Assembly: GCA_004431415.1 (NCBI GenBank) | Contig: QPMI01000553.1 | Span: 62,001 to 126,000, forward strand | Direction: 5' to 3' | From: Cyanophora paradoxa | Lineage: Eukaryota; Glaucocystophyceae; Cyanophorales; Cyanophoraceae | DNA: 64,000 bases | Part shown: positions 23,807 through 35,300 of the stretch, piece by piece | Numbering within the stretch: the stretch's first letter is position 1 | Layout: every line of letters begins with the position of its first letter | Notes under the pieces: model-generated | What the model was told of the DNA's origin: nothing | What the model saw: only the letters and a program-made list of their open reading frames with translations | Database searches by the model: none | Made by a program: the position numbers and the translations under genes

Positions 23807-26800
23807 ATGGATAGCTCGTATAACCGGCCCGGGACTCCGGATTCTCCTTATTCGCTCGCTCCAACTGCGCCACGAATGCGGCAGTCGCCGGCCCCCGACA
23901 GCGATCGCGATATGGATCAAGGTGCGATCAAGGTCGAAATCGTCGAGCTCGATCGTTCAGGACAGCAGAAAAAGCGAGCCGCGCATCCGAGCACTTCTTA
24001 TACGTATTCTCCCATCGCCAACCCTGCAGGTGTGCTTGTAATTGACTCAGGCCGCGCGCGGCCGTACGCGTGGATCCGCGCATGCATATGCGCCCTCATC
24101 ATGATCATAAGTACTCACTAGCACTCTCTCTTCTTTCGCAGCACCAGTGCTCTCCGACAAAGACCACGAGCATGCATATGAGCGGAAGCGGGACTACAGC
24201 AGCGCCCCGCTTCCAGAGCCTGCCGCGGGATCTGCGACATATCTCGATGCGTGCGTCCAATCTACAATGATGCCTTATCAAGTTTCACTCGGGCATTAAA
24301 TTACGAGTCCAGGTACATGAGTTTCGCTCGAGCTGCGGAGACAAAGGAGGGCACAAACGCGATCGCTACCGCGAAGACCCTAATCAACGCCATCGAGCAA
24401 CAGGGCCTGAAGGTACGGCTAATCAGCGCTAACGATTGATGCACACACTGGACATTGAGCTTGCGATTCGCGATTGGCCGCAGTGCGGCTACGAGACCGA
24501 TGGAGATGCCGCCTTCCAGAATGCCGTGCACAGGAAGCGCATCTCGGCGGCAATAGAGGGCGCGCAGTGCTTCGTCGTCGTCGCCTCTGTTGGTGCGCCT
24601 GAAAGGCTTCGATCCCGACGGCTGCTCCGCTCTCCTGGCCTGACTAATTCGATCCCCCCTTTTCTTTCCAGACTGGTTCAAATCCAAGTAATTCCTCCCA
24701 TCCCCTCCCCCGCGCGCCTTTCCCTTTGAATTCCCCTTTGCACTCCCCGCTCCATGCCCCCGCCCCCGCCCCCCCCCTCCCCCCCCTCCCCCCCCGCCCA
24801 CCCTCCCCCCCCTCGCCCTCCCTCCCCCCTCGCCCTCCCTCCCCCCCTCGCCCCTCCCTCCTCCTCCTCCCCCCCCTCCCCCCGCGGCCGGCCCCCCACC
24901 CCTCCCGAATCTCCTCGCCCGCCACTCCCCCGCCCCACATAGACTTCGCCCCTTCGAAGTCTAACTCGTTGCAGGCCCTTCGAGACCCCTGATCGCCCTT
25001 TGCTGCGCAGCATGTGCATCACGGAACTGGAACATGCGAAATGGCTTGAGAAAAATATTGCATGCGTCAGCATCAGCAAGCCCGCGGCGGCACTGGCCCA
25101 GGAGGCCAAGGCCGCCGGGGCAGACACAGCGCGCATCGATGCCGCACTGGCGATTCTCCACTCCAACACCGAGTTCACTGTCCCTCGCTTCGAAGGTTCG
25201 AGTTTAATTTGTTGCCTTTTCAAAAGGGCTCTAGGGTTCGAGGTTCGATCGCACGATCTAGGGCTCAAACGCACAACGCAGATAATCACCAGCAATTTAT
25301 GATTGGCGTTGCTGAGCTGGCGGCCGTCATTCGCCCCGAGGGCACTTCCGGTCCGCTGTTTTCGATTTCATTCCGGATCCAGAAATTCCAGAGTTCTGGT
25401 CCACTTAATTCCGTCTCCTCGCAGTTGTCGAGCCCGACGCGCGGACCCCCATTAAAGCTCTAGATGTGCGCGTTTGTGATCATGAGCTGCCCGCCTGCTT
25501 CTGTTTCTCGTCTGACGGAACTCGAAACTTGGCACAGGTCATGGTTTCTTATCGCCGGTCCGTCAAATTCCGCTGCGCCACTAAAATATCGACTGACATC
25601 GAGTCTTGTCATACGAGCAGCAAGAACACGGACGGTGCGTTCTGAAGCTAGAGCTCTTTCCTCGACACCCCCCCTCCACCGCCCTCCACCGCCTCGCCCG
25701 CCCCCACCGCTCCGCCCCCGCCCCTGCCCGCCCCCCCCCCCCCCCCCCCCCCCCGCCCCCCTCCCCTCCCCCTTGCCCCCGGTCCACCGCCCCGCGCACC
25801 CGAACTGCGCTGCGCTGCGCATGCAGCCGCTGCCACCTCACTGAAATCTGTGCTTGCGATATCGATCGCCCATGCCAGAGATGAAGACAGTGTGCAAGAT
25901 TTTGGATAATTTGAACATCTCTCACTGGGTTAGTGCATGTACAATGTCGTAACGTAGTATTCAAGAACCTAACGTTAAGGATCCCTTCTGCAGGTGGACG
26001 TCAACACCGAGAACGGCATCCTTAAAGGGGTGCAGTGGTGCGTGAAGCGAGTAATACAAATTAATTTAAGCGAGTAAAATTAATTGAAGGGAAGTGGCAA
26101 GCCGTATCGTGGACAGTATACGTAGGCCTAGCTATAGGGGATATGCCCGTGCAGGAGATTTAGAAGAAATAAAGGTGTTTTGGAATATATATGAGGTGCG
26201 GAGGAGGGACGGGCCGGGGAGGACAGGGCCCGGGGGGGTGTAGTGGTGCACAAGCCTTGAAGCCTGGCGCACATCCGCCCCTTTCATTCTCGTTCCCTCT
26301 CAGGGGCAAGGCCATCGCGGCTGGAATCAAGGGCGCTTCCGTGGTCCTCGTTCTGTTGTCTCCGGAATGGATCCAGAGCACTTACTGGTACGCTTTCTCT
26401 TCATCTATTCCATCTTATTGTATATATAATTATGACCTGAGCACCGCTGAACGCGCGCAGTATTGATGGTGAGCGCGACACTTTTTGTCAACATTTTATA
26501 ATTAAGAGCAAACAAACAGTTCTTCAGCTTATTTCAAACGTACAGAATTCGACTACGCGTGCGCCCAGCAGAAGCGCATCGTCGTTGTAGAGCTTGCTCC
26601 TGTCGAGGAGCAACACATCACCATACCCCCCGACGCCACCGAGAAGCAGCGGAATTTTAACAGGTGTTTACTTATGCACTATTTCCAGGCTTCGATTCGC
26701 GCTCACAGTCAGTTATACGTAATTTATAATATACAGGCGCCAGCGTATGTGCCTCTCCGCCATCAATACTTGGTAAACTGACATACAACTCACATATTGA

Positions 26801-29800
26801 CGTTTTGCTTGTGCATGCATTACATGCATAATATGTTGACTTTATCACGGGTTTGCAGGCAGAAAGTGGCTTTTCCTCTCTTGGTCGGTCAAACGCCAGA
26901 TACACTCAGCAAGGCCATGCAAGACCTTTCCTTCAAGATGTCTGTCGATGAAATGGAGGACGCGATCCGGGTCTGTTCTTCGAATTCTATCATTTGCACC
27001 CAGTCCTGCTCTTGACTGACGCGTACGTTAACGTCCGCACGCCTCCGGTCCCTCTCCGTGCGATCGCGACTTAGTTTGATGCGGAGAAAGCACGCTTGCA
27101 CACTCAGCTCACGCTCCGCGCCGACAAGTACAAGGAAGGTCCGTTCATGCATGAAAGTGTGATCATGAAAGTCATCGCCAACACTCCAGCGCCTAGCACT
27201 TGGATTCGATGTGTCCGTGCGCTGGCCGGATGCTAAGTCCGTGAAGATCGACAAGGTCTGCGCTTTCTTCAGGCCACATTCACGTCTTCAGTGTGTCCGC
27301 AAATACTTAAGATGAGCGAACAGATCGACAAGAAGCAGCGCGCGAAGGCGGGGGCATTTCTCCTCCATGGTTTCGCGCTGCAGGAGGCACGAAAGTGGGT
27401 GGAGGAAACTGGACACATTACCCCCGCGCACCGCGGTCCGCTCGCGGCAATTCAGGCCGTTTTCGCCGTGAAATCTGTGAGCAAGGATATCATTATAAAT
27501 AATGCGTATATCGCCAGTTGCTGATTGCTTTCTGCAGGTCAAAATTGTGGAAAAGGCCCACGACAAGGGCGCTGAAAAGGCGACGGCGGCACAGAAGTCT
27601 CTTGAGCCAACTCCGGAGCACGTTGTGTGCGTTGCAAATTAAAATCGTCTGCATCCTCCAGTTTGCTGACAGATTTGATAAAAGGCTTGTCAAGCACTCA
27701 ATCGACGCTGCCATGCGCAAGCGCCGGGTTTTTGCCGGCGTTGCAAGCGTCATCGCAGCACGTGCGCTTTTTTCCGTGCACTGGACCTGCCGCGGTGCAA
27801 AGCCTGTCTAATTAACAAGCTTGCAGTTCTCATCGCGCTGACTATTGTGGCTTTTGTGATGCTTGGTGAGCGCTTGTGCGCTGCTCTAGGCCCGCCTTCC
27901 ATTGGCGTGATCATTGCAATGTGCATGCAGTCATCTCGCTCCAGCGACAAGCTGAGGCGGAGGCTGCCACTAAAAGGGCTGAAGACGAGGCCGCGAATGC
28001 GCTCCTGCAGCAAAAGGCGCGTCGGAACATGCATACATGCGCATGATCATGATCGCATTCGCTTCATTTGTCTTCATTCGCTTTCTGACGCCATCGCTGT
28101 GGTCCTGCAGAAAGCGGACGCAGCAGCTTTGAATGCAACGAACTCTGCGAATGAGGCAGAGGTGCAAAGGTTGCGGGCAGTGGACGCGGCAAATGAGGCA
28201 GAGCGACAAAGGCTACTGGCGGTCGATGCCCTCAAGAATGCGACGGAGTCCGCTCGCATAGCTGAAGAGCAACGGCTGAGGGCGGAGGACGCCTCTATTC
28301 AAGCATTAATTGAGAGGAACAACGCTTTAGCTCAAGAGCAGGTGTGCTTCCTGTGCTGCTGCTGCTGCAATCGATATCGATGCTGGATATAATAATGTGC
28401 GCAGCTGGCTGTCGCCGCAAAAATCAATGCTACTCTGGCCGCTCTGGAGGCCCAGCTACAACGCGACATCGCGACGAATGCGTCAATTGCTGCGAACATT
28501 TCGGAAGCGCAAGCAGTTCAGCAAAAAATCGTGCGCTTAACTTCAACCGATTGCAACCTGCACAAAGCTGTTGCTCGCCTCACTGTAGCGACAGATTGCC
28601 GAGGCACAAAGGGCCCTCGCTGTTGCCGCGAGCATCCTTGCCAACGAAAGCGCGATTGCTGCAGAAGTGCAGAGGTCACTGGCAGTGGCAAATGAGCGCG
28701 TGGCACTGGTCGCACGCGCCCAGGCAGAAGCATCCCAGCTGGTCGCTGAAGCTAACCTGAAGGTCGCCTTGATCCGCACAAGGCGCGCATGGCCGTCTTA
28801 TTCTATGCAATTGCGATAATGAATTCGAGCACGAGCTAATATAACATGTCGCGTTTGCAGTATTGCCGCTTCGCTTTCGAGTCAGAGTACAGACCCAGAG
28901 CGAGCAATGCTGTATGCTCTGGAAGCGATAAGCGGCAGCACAAGCTCTGCAAGGGATGCAATGGCCGCAGAGGACACGCTGCGTCAGATTCTCGAGTCGA
29001 GCAATTCCGAGTTTCTCCTGGGAGGACCTGCAACCTCTTCCACCGGACGCCGGCGCCGAGTTCTCGCAGATTCAACTTCGACTGCCGCACCTCTTATATC
29101 CGATTTCGCGGCGACCGGCTTCAAAGATTTCCAGGTATACCTAACATATACACTTCAATTGTGCTCTACGATTGTGAACTTATGCAATGCGTCCTTCACA
29201 GACCTTCTACGCCACTTCGCCTAGCGGAAATTTTACATTAATGGCTGCAATTGGAGTTCTGCCTGTTGAAGTGCCAGTCAATGCAAGCAACGTGAAAGTA
29301 ACAGTTTTCGCGGTGCGTGTTCTTTCAACCGATGTCACTGGTTTAACAAAGTGGCTGAATTGCGCAATCAGGCGCGGATTCTCGTGCATGTTCTGAATGC
29401 GCAGGAGGCAATCGAGTATTCTGTTGAAGATCAGCTGTTGTCTGGTTTGAGCAAAACGACTTTTTGGGCTTTCTACCTCGGATCGACACGCATGTTCGTT
29501 GACGATTTCGGCAATGTTTTCGTTCACGTCCGGTAAATATTGTGCCTCCGATGTCTTGGCAGCACCTTCGATATTCTCGAACGCCCCCGGCAGACGCTTG
29601 GGCCACGAGCCCCTCAAGTGTGAAACTGAGTTCGGGCCGAGCCAGTGGTTCACGTTCGAGGACGAGCGCTTTCGCAGCCTCGACCGCTCGGATGGATCCC
29701 CGATCGGCTGCCTCCCGCCTTCAACCTCTATTCTCGTCATTTATACGAAAGACAACGCCCTTGCCAAGAAGCGCGGGTGCCTCCAGAAGCAAAACGGGCC

Positions 29801-30949
29801 TGCGAATCACCTTCTAGAAGTCCATGACATATTCGTCGGCCACGGATTCGTCGCTGTTCTTGTCGGAGAGTCAACAGCGGGATGGAAAGGTGCATGCACT
29901 TCTTCTCCTGTTCTCAGAAAGATTGATATGCCACTGTCCTTTGCTAGGCTGGGAAGACAAGGACCTGTACACCGAGCAGCAACGGCTGCGAATCAGGGAC
30001 ATCTATGGCTGCTACAGTTGTGAAGAGTGGGCATCGCGAAGCGCCTTGCCCCGCGTTGCGCTTCGAATATTCAACGGGCCGCTGGCTATCCGCAATGTGG
30101 ACCTCTATGCAGGTCCGATTCGCATGTATTCATGATCATGATCATGCAATTGACTATTATATATATATTTTCTGCATGACAGGATACCAACCAAGCAGCC
30201 CCGACCTTTGCGAGTTCTATCCTACGAATTACGAGACGCTCGACCTCGGACCTGATCTCTTCGCAATATCGCGTCTGAGCGCTGATTATCCCTACCCCGC
30301 CGGCTTCGCCTTCTCCCCCAAAACGTGCACGAGCGGTGGCCAGGAGTACTTGGTCGTGGGTGGGGAGGGAATCTTCTGGCTAGGCCCTGTGGACGCGCTG
30401 TCGTCTCGTGTCCTCTCTATCCAGCACAAGACCGATATGATAACCACATTCTCGGTAGACACTTCGAACCTCGAAGTCTTTTATGACCAACGCGGACCAC
30501 AATTTCTCGCTTTCGGGACCTCGGACCTGCTAGTCGATCGGAACTGCTCAACGATCGTGGGTGTTCTCCGGCAAGATGGACGGGGAGTCACCTACGAAAA
30601 CGGCAAGGCGACCGCTGGCTACTCGTGGAACATGCTGTTCAAGATACACTTGCCTTCGGCAATTTCTCCTGGATTGTACACAAACACGACGGTGCAGCGC
30701 AGATCGGCAGACGGATCAATCATATCTGACCGTATGCGAATCATTACCATCGGAGACATAGGCGGCAGAGACGGAAATCTGGCAACTTTGACCTCCTGGG
30801 AGCGAATCAATAATGGAATCCCGTCGCCTGTGCGGTATTCGAACTTCAGCAATCCCAATTTCTCTGACGAAAAGACTGCCCCGGAGAACGCACGCGACCC
30901 AGATCTTGTGCTCGTTGACATCACACATTACGAGCAGACTCCCGGCACG
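23807..30949 (+). CDS. Double-TIR transmembrane protein with coiled coil, 5' 30 exons
   Basis: Thirty exons were traced with consistent phase (1442 codons). Residues 1-110 are disordered and polar. TIR-1 is about 110-245 (AYMSFARAAE; FKSNMCITELEHAKW, Cys188 and Glu191). TIR-2 is about 309-440 (VMVSYRRS; ASVVLVLLSPEWIQSTYC; Cys400 and Glu403). At 536-549 comes FLLHGFALQEARKW, resembling the LL-G-x-L-x-x-A-x-x-W linker of bacterial TIR/WD40 proteins. RKRR at 620-623 precedes a transmembrane segment at 624-651. An Ala/Glu-rich coiled coil spans about 652-860 (NEAERQRLLAVDAL). Next is QSTDPERAMLYALEAI (870-885), another signature of bacterial WD40 proteins. The remainder has beta-rich segments and Asn-x-Ser/Thr sites. 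TIR domains would be cytosolic and signal or cleave NAD; the region after the membrane would face outside. Exon 12 is 8 nt (26461-26468), exon 5 is 16 nt, and the intron at 28017 is GC-AG. Composition is less GC-rich than the neighbours. Ligand and function are unknown. Confidence 0.75.
25731..25754 (+). repeat. C24 homopolymer in an intron polypyrimidine tract
   Basis: An uninterrupted run of 24 C within a C/T-rich stretch (about 25665-25800) in the intron between TIR-gene exons 8 and 9. An equivalent C-rich tract at about 24740-24900 lies in the intron between exons 5 and 6. Confidence 0.9.
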
Positions 30950-31040
30950 GTGCGTGTCAGCACGATGCAAATGCTCGCTTTTCTTTTCGACTCCAGCTAA
31001 AATCGAACGCTGGCATCGCATAGGAGGACAAGACTTCTTT

Positions 31041-32236
31041 TAGCGGACTCGGCGCGCTTGTGCTCCGCAGCAGCCTTTCAAGATCAGAGTCATGTGTACG
31101 GCAGCAGCTCGTGTTCGTCGCCCTGCAACCAGAGAACGCGTTTGCGTTTTGGTCAATCGAAGAGCTTGGTTGTGCTTCAGCCTACACTGGCTCCCCCTTG
31201 AACAACCTCCGGCGAAGAAACATAGTGCGTTTTGAAAACCAAGCGCTTTTATTTTCGGCGCGTCGGAACCTGCAATCTCCAGATTGCTTTGCTAGGAGAT
31301 CGATCGGGGAGCCTCGTAGCTGTTGGCCGTGAATCGGGGGACGTCGTCTTGCATGAAATTCGAAGTCCAAGTGACATTCCTCTCAGCTCACAAACCGTGC
31401 GACGCTTGTTCTCCTTGAATCCTCTCGTTCTTTTTAACAGCTTTTCCACGGAAGGTTTCCGTAAAGGTTTTGAGCTCTGGAATCCAAACGCTGGTTCTGA
31501 AAGCGGACGGATCTCAATTGTCGATTGCAGACACCGCAGGCAACTTTGCTCGAATGAAAATTGCGACAGAGAATCTACAGGAAGCTGACCCTGCCCGGCT
31601 GCTGCTCAAGGTAAACTTCGCTCGTTGCAGTAGAGTGGCACATATACACTATCTAAATTTCGCCTTCAATTAATTTCCAGGCCACGACTCTGTATGATGG
31701 GCCTCTTGGCAATTCGTTGAGCGAACTCAATAAAGCGACGCTGAACTCCTTCGTCGCGGAAACATCAGCGAACGACGTATTCGGACCCAACGGAGGCATC
31801 TTTCTGACGAAAAACAACTCGTGTCACTTCATGATTATTGGCCAGCAAAAGACAGTAGTATGGGACGCTGACATGCAGAAAGCGCGCACAATGCTGCAAC
31901 CAACGCAAACACTCTCGGGAAAGAAACTCTTTACAATGCAGCACACGCTTGGCAGACAACAGAGAGGAGAACATGCCATGGCCACAGCTTCTACTGCCGA
32001 TCGGTGTCCGGAATGTAATAATCCCAACTTTAATTTCCGCTGTGCGCCCATGTCTGCGCTCGCAGGAGTGCATCTGTGATCGTTTCAATGCAGGGTTTGG
32101 CGAGCACGGAAAGACTGGCGGATTGATTGCTCTTAACGCGACTGGTGGCGCGCTGTTTACTAGCAGCGCGACAGGCGACGCCCGATGCCTCTCTTCTGCT
32201 ACGCTACAATTACGCAAGACGTGGTATGGAATATTA

Positions 32237-32302
<66 letters not shown>

Positions 32303-35300
32303 CAACTCATTTAATTACCCGCTGGCAGGTCGTGGCGGTCCGGAATCGAAACCCGCCCTTGGCCCGATGGAACGCCGGCCCGGGATTTCCCTTATGGAGG
32401 GGGGCAGCCAGCTGAAAGCTGGTATTCAAACGATGAAAAGCGCCATCTGAAATTCACGGTTTCTCTCACTGATCGTCCAAGTGTGGTAAAGCATGTGTAC
32501 GATAGAGATGACTACAGACGGAAGCTTAATCTCTATGAAGCCGCGGTAGATTCAAACATGTTTACCGTAGAATATCGTCCCTTTTCGTCAAGCCCGTCAT
32601 GCGTGCATCCAGGAGACCCGGTCTGGTGCGCGGAAGAGCTCAGCCGGAACAGCCAAATGGCTCCATTGTATGACTTTCTGGAGCAATGCGACGAGCTTCG
32701 CATGTGCTACGTCGCCTCAAACTTGCAACAGTTCAAACCCACAGACCCTCACTTCTTCCCTCACCCGTCAGAGCCTTATCACCCTATCGCATTTTCGTAC
32801 GGACCGAGCGGAGGCGGGTACGCCGCAATCGCTGGCGTCATCTACGCGCTTGATGATGAGGTTTGTGCAATCGCTAGCATTCCATGTTCCATGTCCAAGA
32901 TCCGCAAATGTGCAGGGTATCCCTATGTCAGACAACGATCAGTCGTGGTCTATTTTCGACAGCAACGCGAGCATCAAGGACCTTTTCACACCAAACATTA
33001 CTGCCGAGTTTTTCAAAAAAAAGGAGGATTGTTTCATTCGGATGGCGGGAGTCCGTTCTCTGCGAGAGAACGATCGGGCGATGGCCGCTCTTCTATACTC
33101 GCTTGACGGACTGGAATCAGAGGGCTGCAGGAAAGTAAAACAACCTTCGTTGCTATATACAAGTTCAAACCAACCTCTCGATGAAGTAGCCACGGACTAT
33201 TTTGTGAACGATTGGCGCCGACGTTCGTACTTTCACGTGTACGATTCGAGTCGCCCCGAATTACTTCGCGATATTTTGAGAGAGAGGCAATCAATGATGG
33301 TGTTTACATGTGCTGTCGAGCGCAGACGTACAACATTCATCTGGATTCAACTATGACGCTTCGCTTTGCTTCTTTTGCTTCAGTTCTTTCGGAGTGCTGT
33401 TCGACAGAAATCCGGATTTCCAAGACTTTGAATATAAGGATCCCTTCTTCGGAAATGACTGTACTGGCTGCTCACGGAATCGCACCATCAGGTAATGCTC
33501 AAAGTCACTCCGCCGATGCTGCTGTTGAGACGCCTTTAATTGGTGGGGCAGCACTGTTCAGAGCGGGCTGGCAGAAGGCCTCGAAACGGTTGTCTTGGCA
33601 TCAGCAAGGAAACTGGCACCTGCTCTTACTGGCGGGGCAAGCGCTTCCCAGCGAAAAATTGTCCTGTACATTGATTGTACATTGCATGGGCAGGTGGAAA
33701 GTTGGGGCCAGCCTCAAGCAATTCGAATCCCAGATGTGGATCCCTCCAATATCAAGAGAAACTTGCGCTCCTGTCGGCGCGTGCTGTATTGGGAAGTGCA
33801 ACAGCTTCTCGTCGTCGACTTGTACGCGCTCAAACAAAATGCTTAAATACCGCAAGCATGCGAAGTATATATACGTTCTTTTTCAACAGGCGCGCTGTCG
33901 TGCTTGTGGTTGAAATTCGAGATGACGGATCATTTGGAGGCTTCATTCAAATTCAACAGGAAACGAGTGCGTCTTCAAATTATGTAATATTTTAAGCAAT
34001 GCCTAAAATCGAAAAGGCATTCCGGTGCCAGGCGTGCTGCTCTCAAACCCGTCGAAAAGCAAAAGATCGATTGTTAAGGATAATCGGAACTTTGACTATG
34101 CGGACTCTACCTACCGAAACGTGAAAACATCCCGCGGTGGGTGCGTTTCTCGGCTTTTTCTTCATTCTCATTTTCGTTTTCAAGCTTCAAACTCTGCAAT
34201 CATCCTCGCAGCTCAGCTTACGGTGCACTGAATTTCTATTAATGTTTAAAATCACCTTACACCTATAGCGGCGCAGCTGACTGCTCTATCTACTTGTCTG
34301 CTGACGAGTCTTCACTGTGGATTGTGGATGCTTTTTCAGCTCGCAGATACAATTCGAAGGCCACATTATGGAGTGCATCGAATTCTGCAAGCAGATTCGC
34401 ATTCGGCAGCTACGCTCCCCGAGCATCGCAGAATGGTGCAAACTGAAATGTTGCATTCGATCTTCACTTTTGCGCATGTTTGTTTTCGAAACCGACTGCT
34501 CATTACAGGGCAGTTTCTGGCGATCTGGAAAACAAAGACGGAACTGCAGATTTTAGATCTTGAAAAGGGATTCAATGCCGATACCCTTGCGAGTCTAGTT
34601 GTTCGGACTGTGCCTATTGATGCGATCTTCGTGGATGCGACTGGGCTTGGATTGCTGCCCGCTGTTCCAATCGTCAGCAATGATGGGTGCGACGATGTCG
34701 ATGATATAAAACTGTCTTCAATATCATGTATATGCACATGCATATGCATGATATGCTAGTACTATATATATGCTGATGTTAAAAACTAGCTATATATATA
34801 GTATGCATGACTTTCTCATCAGAGATCATCTTGCAATTCGCTACAAGAAGTCCGATGGATCATTTGCCGTCAGAGTAATGGCAAGTCTTTGCCTAATGCT
34901 GGCGCAACTTTTGCTTATAATTTGCGATTGGATGGGGTTTGCGCAGGACCTTACCCAAACAGCAATCATCGCTGAGACCTGCTCGCGAGTGAGCCGTACA
35001 CTGGACGACTCGGAGATAGACAGCACTTACGGGAACTCGAACATGTCCAGTTTATCTGCACGAACGTTTTGCAAGCCGTATTTGCCAAGCGCAATCGCAA
35101 CGAACGGGCTGCCAAAACGGTCCAAGGCGGCTCGCCTTCAAACTGCACCTCAAGTTCCTATCTTGCGGCTAGTAAGAACTTCGCGTATTTCAATGACAGC
35201 GTTTGCGTACAGCCCGCACATGCAACCTAGCGATTCTATGCCGACAATGGCGTCGATCGAGTGCAAGCGAAAAGGAGGCGACGTTGTGGTCGTCAAGCAA

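Noticed and set aside
25841-25878. Use of the CCGCTGCC acceptor at about 25823 for TIR exon 9
   Set aside because: It leads to early stops; the CCAG acceptor before 25879 keeps phase and yields a continuous TIR-2 domain.
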